Source: Butyrivibrio sp. INlla16 (GTDB lineage Bacteria; Bacillota; Clostridia; Lachnospirales; Lachnospiraceae). From it: a DNA stretch of 64,000 nt. Shown piece after piece: positions 1-10,700 of the stretch (the stretch's first letter is position 1; the number at the start of each line of letters is the position of its first letter). The notes beneath the pieces were generated by a model that saw only the letters and a list, made by a program, of their open reading frames with translations, was not told the DNA's origin and did not search any database. Location of the stretch: assembly GCF_900104155.1 (NCBI RefSeq), contig NZ_FMYB01000001.1, positions 124,001 through 188,000 on the forward strand. Reading direction: 5' to 3'. The translations under genes and the position numbers were made by a program.

Positions 1-2648
1 GTTCCTTCCTTCTTTTCAATGAAGTCTGAAACATCAGCACTTACTGTCTCTATCTCGTTGTTAACTGTTATCGCATTCTTAGTATTCCAGTCAAGATTTC
101 CGTACCAGTTAGATGTTCCTGCCTCAACTGTAAAGTCATATACCTGATCAGCTGTAGGATTCTGTCCGTCAACCTTCTTTGTAGCACTAAGCTTTACAAT
201 AGCGCTCTTCTTTGTAGTACCTACAAAGTCTCTACGGTGAGTCTCACCGGAAATTGTAACGTTCTCAGCTATGAAGTTACCGTTACCTTTGTTGACCTCG
301 AGGTTTGCACCAAGTGCGATAACCTGTCCGAAGATCTCCTGAAGCTTAATGTTCTTATTCTTTGCCTTATCTACATTGTAGAAGTTATAAACAATTCTTC
401 CTGCCTTGATGGCTGTAGTCTCACTTGTAGAAAGTGTTTCGGTTCCAACCTTGATCGTGCTGGCCTTATTTGGCATTCCTATGTAATCAGCACCTTCGCA
501 GTTGATGTTGATGATGATAGCCTGTTCAGGATTTGCATTTTCATCACTCTCAAATACGAATTTAAGCTCTCTTTCCGAAACCAATTCGTTCCACTGTGCT
601 GCTGTATAGGTCTTATATCCGGCGCCTCCGTTGCCTTCATACTTAATTACTGCTTCGGAAGTTGTTCTCTGTGAATCATTAACTCCGCCATCTGTAACCT
701 TTGCCATCTCAAGAGACATCTTTGTGATGTCTTCCTTAACCGCATTCAGGTCAATGTAAGGATTCTGAATTGTGCTCTTATCCTGTACTATATTGAACGG
801 CTTGGCAATCTTTATAGGATCATTTCCGTTGTAAGGAGCAGTAATTCCAAAGTAATGATCACTTGTTACATTTAATGTGACATTACTTCCGATAGCAAGT
901 GTATGTCCTTCCTTGGAAGCCATGTTCTCATTAGCCTTAGAAATGTTCTGCACATAAGAAAGTTCTTTTTCAAGATTGTTTGTACCAAAGTTGGATTCGG
1001 TATGAAGCATCTTGGCAAGAACGTTTCCGTTTGTGTGAGCATTAAGTCTTGCAGTATCAAATGCTACGATGTGGAAGTTACCTGCTACTCCAAATACAAG
1101 GCTCTTGTCGTAATAATCACTTTCCTTGTATGAATCCTTTGTCTCATTCAAAGTATATGTAAGGTTTCTTGATCCGTTACTGAATGTTGTTGTTCCGCTA
1201 AAGTAAGTAGTAAAGCCAATAAGTGAGAAGTTATCAAGTGAAATCTCAACCTCCTCTGCCTCGGCATTGACCTCTGCCTCAACCGGAACTGTACTGATAT
1301 CTGATGCTTCAAGCTCCGTAGCCTCAGCAGTTGAATCAACGCTCTCTTTTACCTTCTCATCAAGAGGCATATGGATAACTTCAATGTTATTATCTTCTCC
1401 TGCCTTCTCATTCAGCTCACCCAGCTGATTAGCAAGGAACTCGAATTTGATTGATACACTGCCCTCTTCAGGCTGGTACTCAACCTTCTCACCTTCGATG
1501 ATGTTGCCCTCTGCATCCTTCTTATCAACCATGAACGCAACGTCATAAAGAATTGTGTTTAAATTGTTATGATTTGAAAGTGTTGACTCTTCACCATCGT
1601 TAAGAGCCTTCATGTATGCATCGTAGTCGTAGCCTTCTGTCTCTGCAGTAACCTCAGTTACTACAAACTCTGCGTCATCCGGAATAGCATTTGCTTTCTC
1701 AAGTGTAGCTACTACTCTGACCTTCTCGTTTTCAAATACATACTCTGTCTTATTTGCTTCAATTGCTTTATATGTAAGAACAACTGTCTTATTCTCTTTA
1801 ATTACAATAGTCTGAGTTTCTTCAGAGGAATCTTCTGTCTCTTTTTTCTCTGCAGTTACTTCGTAATACTTGTGATCGTTTGCGTCCTTCTTAGCGACGA
1901 TCTTGGTGATTACTGTTCCATCGATTGCTGCATTTACAAACTCATAACCTTCCTGCTTGGGAGCTTCGGTAGTAAAGTCAAGGCTCTCGGAAAGGTTGAT
2001 CTCTTTTTCGTCCGCAATTTTCTCAGCAGCTTCATTCACATAAGAAACTGTAAGAACAACATCCTCTGTAAGCTCGATGTCATTGTTGCTGGCAAGCAAT
2101 GAATTATCTTCTGTATTCTCAGTCTGCTCTTCAGTTACAGCTTCCTCGCCTGCTACGTTCTCTTCTGTGCTTTCACCCTCAGTAGCTGCATTAGCCTCTT
2201 CTGAAACAGTGCTCTCTTCTGAGACCTCGCCTTCGTTTGAAGATTCGGTATTCTCTGCATTTTCTACATTCTCAGTTTCAGAAGTAGCTGTCTCACTTGA
2301 AGTCTCTTCGCTTGTGTTAGCACTTTCAGCTTCTTCACTTGAAGCAGATGCATTCTCCTCAGAGCTTTCACCTTCTTCGCTATTTTCTACAGGAGTCGCG
2401 TTTTCTGTGCTTTCTTCTTCGTTTGTAACTCCGGCTTCTTCAGTTCCCTCTTCGCTGCCTTCACCGGTAAGCACCATTCCCACATCTTCTGCGGTCTCCT
2501 CAGATACTGCGGATGCCGCTTTATTAAGGGCATACATTGTTGTGCAGGTAACAAGTAGTGCTACAACAAGCATCACAGATATCCATCTTTTTAAGAAAAT
2601 GTGCTTTTTTACAAACCCCTCAACGCGATTGTTATCTAGATTCCTCAT
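1..2648 (-). CDS. Large surface adhesin/pilin-like protein, C-terminus beyond window
   Basis: The reading frame is open from an ATG at 2648 (AGGAAAG ribosome site upstream) to the left edge, giving about 882 residues without the C-terminus. The N-terminus has a basic stretch followed by a hydrophobic export segment (about residues 22-42) ending in NKAASAVS, almost the same as in the 2054-aa adhesin upstream, so the two are paralogues. A long Ser/Glu/Thr-rich acidic stretch follows, then beta-rich segments, and near the left edge a segment starting KLSATKKVDGQNPTADQ that looks like a streptococcal pilin isopeptide-linkage (FctA/Cna_B-like) domain. It starts 34 bases after the signal peptidase gene, so the two are probably co-transcribed. 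A sortase signal is expected in the missing part but cannot be seen. Role inferred: cell-wall-anchored adhesin or pilus subunit. Confidence 0.8.
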   Translation of the reverse strand, partial: MRNLDNNRVEGFVKKHIFLKRWISVMLVVALLVTCTTMYALNKAASAVSEETAEDVGMVLTGEGSEEGTEEAGVTNEEESTENATPVENSEEGESSEENASASSEEAESANTSEETSSETATSETENVENAENTESSNEGEVSEESTVSEEANAATEGESTEENVAGEEAVTEEQTENTEDNSLLASNNDIELTEDVVLTVSYVNEAAEKIADEKEINLSESLDFTTEAPKQEGYEFVNAAIDGTVITKIVAKKDANDHKYYEVTAEKKETEDSSEETQTIVIKENKTVVLTYKAIEANKTEYVFENEKVRVVATLEKANAIPDDAEFVVTEVTAETEGYDYDAYMKALNDGEESTLSNHNNLNTILYDVAFMVDKKDAEGNIIEGEKVEYQPEEGSVSIKFEFLANQLGELNEKAGEDNNIEVIHMPLDEKVKESVDSTAEATELEASDISTVPVEAEVNAEAEEVEISLDNFSLIGFTTYFSGTTTFSNGSRNLTYTLNETKDSYKESDYYDKSLVFGVAGNFHIVAFDTARLNAHTNGNVLAKMLHTESNFGTNNLEKELSYVQNISKANENMASKEGHTLAIGSNVTLNVTSDHYFGITAPYNGNDPIKIAKPFNIVQDKSTIQNPYIDLNAVKEDITKMSLEMAKVTDGGVNDSQRTTSEAVIKYEGNGGAGYKTYTAAQWNELVSERELKFVFESDENANPEQAIIININCEGADYIGMPNKASTIKVGTETLSTSETTAIKAGRIVYNFYNVDKAKNKNIKLQEIFGQVIALGANLEVNKGNGNFIAENVTISGETHRRDFVGTTKKSAIVKLSATKKVDGQNPTADQVYDFTVEAGTSNWYGNLDWNTKNAITVNNEIETVSADVSDFIEKKEG

Positions 2649-2682
2649 TCTTTCCTTCCCTTAACCTGTTCTCCATCCCGTT

Positions 2683-3366
2683 TTACTGCAATTCCGGCTC
2701 TTCCATGCTTTCATTGCCGGTGCTGGCCTTACTTTCAATTCCCCCGAAATCCTTAAAAGGATATATCCTGAAAAACACTCCGCCAATCAGCTGTTCTGCG
2801 GAAACGCATCCAACTGTGGTGGATCTTGAATCAATCGAAACCGATCTGTGATCTCCCAGAACAAAGTACCTCTTATCCGGTACCTGATACGGGAACTCAA
2901 CCTTGTCGCCTTCTCCCATTCCGGCAGCATACTGACTCGGATCCGAAATATATGGTTCATCAAGTTCTACGCCATTGACAAATACCTTGCCGGTCTCGTC
3001 AATGTTGATCCAGTCTCCCGGAGATCCAACAACTCGCTTAACAAGCACCTTGTTATTGTAGTAAAAAGCGATCAGTTCTCCTGTTTTGAACTCAGAATAG
3101 TTATTCGCTATTACTATCTGTCCTGTCTCCAGAGTGGGAGTCATGCTGTCACCGGTAACCTTAAGAACTGTGATAAAAAAGCTTGATACAAGTACCGAGA
3201 GCGCCGCAACAACTATGATAACCACAAGAGTATTCCTTAGAGCTCTCTTATAGTCGTGCTTTCTATATTCGCGCTTAAGCTCTGCCTTCAGTTCATCCAG
3301 CGACGGTTTATTCAATTGATCATTTGGAGTTTCTTCGACTTGGACTTTTTTGATTTCCGTATCCAT
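2683..3366 (-). CDS. lepB: Signal peptidase I
   Basis: This 227-aa protein is a type I signal peptidase, which removes signal peptides of exported proteins at the outer face of the membrane. One N-terminal membrane segment (about residues 44-68) is followed by the catalytic serine in TGDSMTPTLE (Ser74), the general-base lysine in VLVKRVVGSPGDW (Lys110) and the family box GDHRSVSIDSRS (about 171-182). Length and single membrane segment match the Gram-positive class. Its place between two large sortase-type surface proteins suggests a signal peptidase dedicated to these adhesins, as is known for some pilus loci; this is inference. The start has a GGAGTAAT ribosome site. Confidence 0.93.
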   Translation of the reverse strand: MDTEIKKVQVEETPNDQLNKPSLDELKAELKREYRKHDYKRALRNTLVVIIVVAALSVLVSSFFITVLKVTGDSMTPTLETGQIVIANNYSEFKTGELIAFYYNNKVLVKRVVGSPGDWINIDETGKVFVNGVELDEPYISDPSQYAAGMGEGDKVEFPYQVPDKRYFVLGDHRSVSIDSRSTTVGCVSAEQLIGGVFFRIYPFKDFGGIESKASTGNESMEEPELQ

Positions 3367-3513
3367 ATTACTCCTTGTTTAGTCCAGGCTAAAACGCACT
3401 TGAATAAATGCGATTCAGCGGGTAGCATTCTCATTATAAGTGAGGTACAAATTTTTATGTTTACGAAATATGAAATGATTTATTCATAATTCGTACTTGA
3501 CAGCGTTGATTAC

Positions 3514-4581
3514 TCATGCTTCATCCGCAGCGGCGGGGTTTTCAGTGGTGGCTGAATTTTCAGTTTCCTCAATTTTTTTTGCTTTTTTTGATTGAGTTTT
3601 CTTAACCTCAGCTATTTCGCCGCTTTCAGCCTCATCATCTGTTTTAGTTTTCTTGGAGGTGGCTTTCTTTTTTGTGATTGAGTTTTTTTCGGCTGTTGTT
3701 TTTTTAGTTGTTGCTTTTTTGGTTGTCGACTTTTTAGTCGTAGTTTTTTTCGCTGTCGTTTTCTTTACGGTTTTCTTTTCAGTTTTTTCATCGACAGCTT
3801 CCAAAGCCTTACTCTCATCAACCTCAGCTTCAACTACCTCTTCAGGTTCATTAGTCTTCTCTACAGCCTCTGCCTTCTTCAGTGTTCCTGAAAGTCTCTT
3901 AATCCTGAGCATCTCCTCGGATTCGCCCTTTTCCTCAGGTTTAAATCCGCGTTCAGCTTCTGCTATTCTCATAGCCTCTATCTTCTTTATAGTCTCTTCA
4001 TACTGCTCTGCGGCCTTCTTGGCAGCCTCAAAGAAGCCGTTTATGGAAAGCACTGCCTCAGCAAGTGTGCCTGCATCTTCTATCTGTTGTAACTTCTTCT
4101 CTTCCTCAGCGTGAAGGGCATCTCTTTCTCTCTCAAGGCGTGCATGAAAGCCCTTGAACTCTCTTTCATGCCTGGCCCTTAGTCCGGTGATATCCTTTTG
4201 GAAAAGTGCCTCTGCCTTTGCCTTCTGTTCATTGAATTTTTCACGCATCTCAGCCTTCTCTTCGTTGAAGCTGTTAAGAAGCGCAGCTCTTTCAATGGCG
4301 GCCTGCTGCATATATGCTGCCTTCTCCTTTGCGTACTGGGCCTGAAGTTCTTCCTTTTGCTGCGTGAATTTGCTTCTCATCTCAGCCTTCTCTTCATCGA
4401 ACTTGGCCAAAAGATCCGCTCTCTCGTCAGCCATCTGTTGAAGGAGCTGTTCTCTCTCCTTGTCGAACTGTTCCTGCATCTCCTTCTCGTGGGCTCTTAT
4501 TGCCTCACTTTCTTCGGAAAATTCAACAAGCATCTGAAGAAGTTCTTTTCTGTTAAGTTTTCGTAATTCTTTCTGTGCCAT
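3514..4581 (-). CDS. Coiled-coil protein with lysine-rich repetitive tail
   Basis: A 355-aa protein of unknown function. The N-terminus (MAQKELRKLNRKELLQML) is followed by roughly 170 residues of charged Glu/Lys/Gln/Ala coiled coil with repeated EEKAEMR/KF and AA-ER-ALL units, a less charged segment (about 165-215), and then a low-complexity tail in which TTKK/TAKK units repeat (about 270-310), ending in acidic and Ala-rich sequence. There is no signal peptide or membrane segment, so it should be cytoplasmic. The tail resembles histone-H1-like nucleic-acid-binding tails. The start has an AGAGGTGAG ribosome site. A TATAAT-like box at 4666-4671 (minus strand) may give it its own promoter. From memory, similar ELRKL-RKELLQML proteins sit beside sortase and surface loci in Lachnospiraceae. 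Function not assigned. Confidence 0.75.
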   Translation of the reverse strand: MAQKELRKLNRKELLQMLVEFSEESEAIRAHEKEMQEQFDKEREQLLQQMADERADLLAKFDEEKAEMRSKFTQQKEELQAQYAKEKAAYMQQAAIERAALLNSFNEEKAEMREKFNEQKAKAEALFQKDITGLRARHEREFKGFHARLERERDALHAEEEKKLQQIEDAGTLAEAVLSINGFFEAAKKAAEQYEETIKKIEAMRIAEAERGFKPEEKGESEEMLRIKRLSGTLKKAEAVEKTNEPEEVVEAEVDESKALEAVDEKTEKKTVKKTTAKKTTTKKSTTKKATTKKTTAEKNSITKKKATSKKTKTDDEAESGEIAEVKKTQSKKAKKIEETENSATTENPAAADEA

Positions 4582-4746
4582 GGCTCACCTCTATGAACAC
4601 CAATCTTTGATCGCAACAATTATTAGATTATGACTTAAAGAATACATTACAAAAAACGCATACACATTATAGCCCAGTGCTATTATTTTCGTAATAGTCA
4701 TTTTTGACTATAATTTATAAACTTTTTAAGCAAAAGTATAATTGTA

Positions 4747-7700
4747 CTACAATTTTCTATGTCCGTACTTCTTCAGCAGCATGATGGCCAGGCCTGCAAA
4801 GGCAAGCATAATAAGAGCCAGTCCGCCAAGATAATATCTCATCGTGCCACTTCCACCGGAATTAGGAAGTGTATAACCTCCGCGCTCATTTACTACTTTA
4901 AGCTTAATGAACGGGAAATTGTTTCCCGAAACATAGGCAAGGTTCCAGGTCGTCGTACCCTGACTTCCTCCGTTATTCCTATCCGTAAATCCACGCTTAT
5001 ACCTGTAATCGGAGAGTTTTGTCACATTATTGTAATTGTAATCATAGTAAGTACGCAGATTACTGTCGGGATAAGGATTTCCGTCTTTATCACACTCACG
5101 GATATAGTATACATACTGCTGCTCCGCGTCATGCTTTCTTTCAACCGCAACCTCATAAGTCCAGTCATTATCTGCAGATAAAACAATCGCTGACTGTATT
5201 AGTTTTATACCATTTATACCGCTTGATGCATCACCCTGATATGCTCCGTCATCGCCGGAGTTTCGATAGGACTGATAAAGGTTTACGAAAACTGCACCAA
5301 AGCTCTTTGCACTTTGAGCAGAAACAGGTTGCCCGTTTATTGTCCACTCCTTCTGAATTATGAGATAAGGAGTATTGTGGAGAACAAACTGTGTTGAGCC
5401 ATCTTTTGCTTTCTCGGTGTATTTGTTGGTAAGTTTATATCCGTTTACTGTCGCTCCGTTCAAAGTAAGCTCTGTTTCCTGGCCTTCATACATACAGTAC
5501 TCTCTTACAAAGTACTCTATCTTGTTGCCCTTTGAATCATAAGCCGGCATGTCCTCGAAAACTATCGGGTTGGATCTTCCTGTCCATACGCTCGGATATC
5601 CTCCTCTTCCGCCAAGTCTTTCCTTCTTTGAATCAGCGGTTGAATTATCGGATACGCTAATGGTCTTGGTTTCGACCAGTGTCTCTTTTCCATCCTCTTT
5701 TGAATAGAGTTTCACTATTACATCGAAAATGTTATCCGGTGTCCAGGAATCCGTAAGCGGAGGTCCCACAAGTGAATCCCATTCCTTCACAACATAAATA
5801 TCCGCACTTGCACCGGTCTTATTTTTAAATGCCACACCATCATCTGTCACTTCATTTGTGCAATATGAGGGCGCCAGAGAATTATTGGCAAATAATGCAT
5901 CAGTATCCGAGGACTCATAAACTTTGTAATAGTGAATTTCAGCTGTGCCTATCGCTGTATAATTCACCTTTGCAATTATTGCACCCGGATCCATCGTGCA
6001 GGTAGTTTTATTGTTTTCGTCGCACTTACCCTCTCTGAAGAGGAAGTAGTAAGTTCCGCCAACCTTCATTTCCCATGCAGCGGGATCGATTTCATAATCA
6101 ATCGCTTTTCCGTTATTTGCGACCCAGTTGTGATCCGGAAGATATCTTCCCTTACAATCGCCTGTCTCTTCATCATACACCCTTACCCAGAAGTAGTACT
6201 TCTCGGTTCCGGGATCCTTTGCATCAAGAAGCTTGTTCATATGCAGCTTAAGAGACATTCCGGTATTGGTAATGCTTACTTTCCTTAGTCTCTCGCATCC
6301 TGTGCTCGAATCCTTATAGTTTTCCGTGACAGTAGTTACCTTCTTACCCTCTGTCTCAGCATCTGATGAAAATCCCTCAGGAATCAAAGTCTCTTTTGCA
6401 TAGTAAACTATCGGCTCTCCCTGGGAATCAAAGGCAGGAAGTGTCTTCCAGGTGTATGTCCATGCCGTGTCAGCACCTTCAACTGTAGGCGTAATATTAT
6501 CAGTTACCACAACCGGCTCAATACCTGTTGCCTGATCCTGGATATTTGCTGAATTCATCCAGAGCTCTATTTTTACCAGACTCTTATCCGGAAGATTTTT
6601 TCCATCAAGTATCCAGTTCTTTGTAACCTCAAAGTCTATTACCTGAGTATTGGTTATTGTTACTTCGCCGCCGTTACCGTCAACAAGCCCAACTCTCTGC
6701 CATGAGCTTCCGCCATAGGTAGACTTCATATTCGGAACCGTAGTGCTGTAGCTTACCACATATCCATTTGAAGCTTTGCTTATTCTCACATCTCCACCGG
6801 GAAGTACTGCACTTTGCCCGTCCGAATACTTAGTGACATTATTAGCATCAGTGTCACCATCGTCATAGAGTAGCAATCTGTGGTCACCGGCATTAAGTCT
6901 TGCCAGAATTGTATTGTAATCAATCACGTTGCCGTAAACATCTATCGCATTTACTTCTGCAACCCTGTAGATAATAGGACTACCCTTTGCAGTAGCTGTT
7001 GTCAGGTCTGTAATTGTTTCAGTCCAGTTATTCTCCCAGCTGAGCGTTACTAGTCTGCTTTCTGAAGTAATATCCTTACCATTTGCACGTCCGCATACAT
7101 ACACATAAATGAACGGATATTTAAAGGAATCGTAGTTCCAAACTTTCTTAATCGTAAGACTTCCGCCCTTGGTGTTATTAAAAGCGATATCATCATCATA
7201 AACACGGTGTGCAGTATTGCAGTAATTAGGTGCCTGAGAAGGATTCTGAAGAACATCACTGTATCCGTAATATACCCTCTTTTCGCCTTTTTCATCCAGT
7301 ATAATCTTACCTTCCGTGTCCTCCTCATACATCGGAACGCGGTAATAGTTTATTTCCTGCTTCGCCATACGATAATCCTTAACCTTCACAAGGATGAAGG
7401 ATCCATCTTTAGTGTAGGGCGAATTGTCAGGAAGTTTATTTTCTGTAAATCTGAATACATAGGTCTGTCCGACAGTCATATCCTTAAGATGATCATTTTG
7501 AGATATATCCTCAACCTTAAAGCTTATGTTGTTGCCTGCGTTTTTAATATCAGATTCAACTGTATCCCATCTGGTGTTATTGTCAACAAGTCTCTCCAGC
7601 TTGAAGGAGAATGTTTCCGTCACATTATCCTTGGAGCGGTTAATCTTTTTAATAACATTAAATTCAAGCGATCCGCCTACTTCACCCTCGACGTCGCTGA

Positions 7701-10700
7701 TTGTAACGTTGCCTTTGAGCGTAAGGTATCTCTGAACAGTAATCTTATGAATCTCACCGCTTGCATGATTTACAGTGCTTCCAATGATTGTTCCGACGTG
7801 GTTACCGGATTCGTGCTTGACATATGCAGAAGGCGCAACAATCGTGCCGGAGGTTAACTGAAGAGTAAGTGCTCCTGTATAGGGCACATATTCGCCGTTA
7901 ACCTTCTGAACAGGATTTATAATTATCTGATTTGCGACTTCTTCCCAGTCCTGACCGCTCTTCGAGCCGTTCGCAATAAACTGGGTTATTGCATAACCCT
8001 TATCTACAAACCTTGTAAGATCAAGATTTATTACCAAGAGCTTGCCGCCAAAACTAAAGCCTCCGTTTTCGGCTGTAATCCAGTTCTGATCTTTTCCGAG
8101 AGCATTACCCACATCTTCCCTGAAGTTTCCTGTTGTCGCCTTAATATTCACAACTTCAACCGAATCATTGGTCTTTATATATGCCAGAGATTTTGATAAT
8201 GAATATGCCTGCGAAAGAAGGCTTCCAACATTTACAGGATAAGGACTTGTTAAAGCCTCATCCTTAACGTCGTCTCCCGTTTTCCTGTAAACCTTGTTCT
8301 CATTCTTTACATAGAGATTGATTGTCTGTCCATCCACTTTCTGAATGACATACTGAGGAGAATTACCATTCATATTCTCTACGTAGTTATCACTGAACTT
8401 TCCGATAAGGGAATTATCTCCTTTGCCGTTATCCGTAGAAACATACTTCGCTGAATCAGTTATAGGCTTACCCTGAGAATCAAGCTCAAACACGAAAAGA
8501 TTAGTATACTGCTTAGCATCTACAGGAACAGTATACGTTCCGCTTCCACCGTTACTGGTAATATCTATGCTGAAAGTATGAATCGGATTACCCTCAGCCT
8601 TGGAATTTGAGTAAATCGCAAAATTATATCTTCCGGCTCTTGATGCTTTTCTTGTAACCGTGAGGTCAAAACCGCTGATGTGAGTATAAACATTCGTAGA
8701 ATTACCAAGTGCATTGCCTGCGGCACCACCTTGAAGATTTACAACGGCAACATTTCCTTCAGAGTGAGTTGCAAGAGCAAGGTCATTTGCAACAACGCTG
8801 AAATAAATATTATCGCCAAGTCCCTCTGCAATCTGGGAAGATGACATGCTATTATTTCCTGTCCAGGTATAGGTTCCGTTGATAGTTATAGCCCAGGCTG
8901 AGAAGGAATCTGTTTCAAACTCAACGCTGTCCTTGTCTCCTTCAAGATTCGCATCACTTTCAGGCATAACTTCGATGGAGATATCTCCTGAGGAGATGTC
9001 TGTTGCTTCCTCAGTTGAATCAACATTCTGCATTACTTCCTCGGATACAGGCATGTGGATTACAGTTACGTCCTCCTCATTTTCTGCACCGAGATCCTCT
9101 GAAAGCTGGTTCTCTATAAGCTGCATGGAAACAGAAGCTGTTCCCTCGGCAGGCTGATATTCAACGCCATCAAGCTTGAAACAGATGTCATATATAAGAG
9201 TATTGGATTTATCGTAAATCTGGGCTTCTTCCTGTCCGCTGGCAGAGGCAATGCTTTCTGCATTCTCGTTCATAGCCTGAAGATATGCATCATAGTTGTA
9301 TCCGCTGGAATTCTCATTGATTTCGGACACTACAAGCTCAACACCCTCCGGAAGTGATCCGGGATTGGAGAGTTTAACTGTAACAGTTACCTTGTCATTG
9401 GTAACAGTGAATGTATCCTGCGTGTTTGCATTAAGATAAGTGAAGGAAATCTCGGAATTCTCAGTGACCTCGATAGTCTCACCTTCAACAGTAACAACTT
9501 CATAGGTCTTATATGTAGTTGCACTGCCTTCCTCGATCTTTCTTGTGCCATCTTCGTCTTCCACGATTATCACAATATTCTTTCCTGTAGAGGATGATCC
9601 GGAAGCTTCGGAAGTTTCACTATCTGTAGCTGTTTCATTAGCTGTATCTTCCGCTGCCGTTTCAGAACTGTTTTCAGAAGAATCGCTCGTATTCTTCTCC
9701 TTCAGTTCAACAGCTTTGCCCTCTTCGATGGCCTTGTCGATCATTTCATCAGTGATATCTTTTTCAACAATGTTTACCGAAGCTACTTTCTTATCCTGAT
9801 AAGTAACCTCTTTGAAGAAATATCCGTCTATCTTCTCGGTCTCTTCAGCCTTGGAGAGATCGAGATTTTCTGTAAGCTCAAGTTTCTGATCTTCCTTGAT
9901 ATGCTCACCTGCAGAGCTTACATAAACTGCGGTAACAGCGACATCATCTATTATTACCTTTGATCTCTTGCCTTCGCTCTCTGCCACCTCCTCTTCGGAT
10001 TTAAGATAGGTGATAACAAGCTTAGCATCGGAAGTGACATCATAGACATTTCCGCTTTCATCTGTAGCTTCATAATACTTAAATCCGCTTTCTTCGCCTT
10101 CGGATTCAAGCCTTTTCACAGTAATTCCTGTAACAGACACGTCATCAAGGGCTGCACCCACATAGGTGTAACCCTCTAATTCACGTACATCGCTGCTGCC
10201 CGCCGTAAGATCAAGCCCCTCCGAGAGATTCATCTCTCTTTCATCGGCTACAGCATTTCCTTCCTCATCCTTAATAAGTTCGCCTGCTTCATCAACATAA
10301 GAAACCGCAAGTCTGACATCTGCTGAAAGTTCTATACTCGCAGGAGCTTCCTCTGCAAGTTCCTGCGTTGTTTCTTCAGTTGTCTCTTCGGCATTTTCGT
10401 CTTCTATAGCCTCTTCAGAGCCTTCCTCTGTATTTTCTCCATTTCCCTCTTCACCTGAAGACTCTTCACTTTCAGCATATTCTTCGGAACTCTGCTCTGA
10501 ATATTCCTCGGAATCTCCGGCATCAGCAACGTATTCTTCCTGGCTTTCTTCGGATTCCTCGCCACTGCCTTCTTCGGTATATTCCTCCTCATAGGACTCC
10601 TCACCGGACTCCTCGTAGGATTCTTCTGTAATCTCTTCACCGGACCCCTCTCCGGATTCTTCCTCTGAGCTTTCCTCTGCAGCCCCCTCTTCACCGCCTT

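Noticed and set aside
2077-2664. Plus-strand Ser-rich frame opposite the left adhesin
   Set aside because: It mirrors the Glu/Ser stalk of the minus-strand adhesin, which has a signal peptide and a paralogue; no independent support.
3653-4566. Plus-strand frames rich in Phe/Val/Leu opposite the coiled-coil gene
   Set aside because: They are antisense images of the Lys/Glu-rich coding sequence, without ribosome sites.
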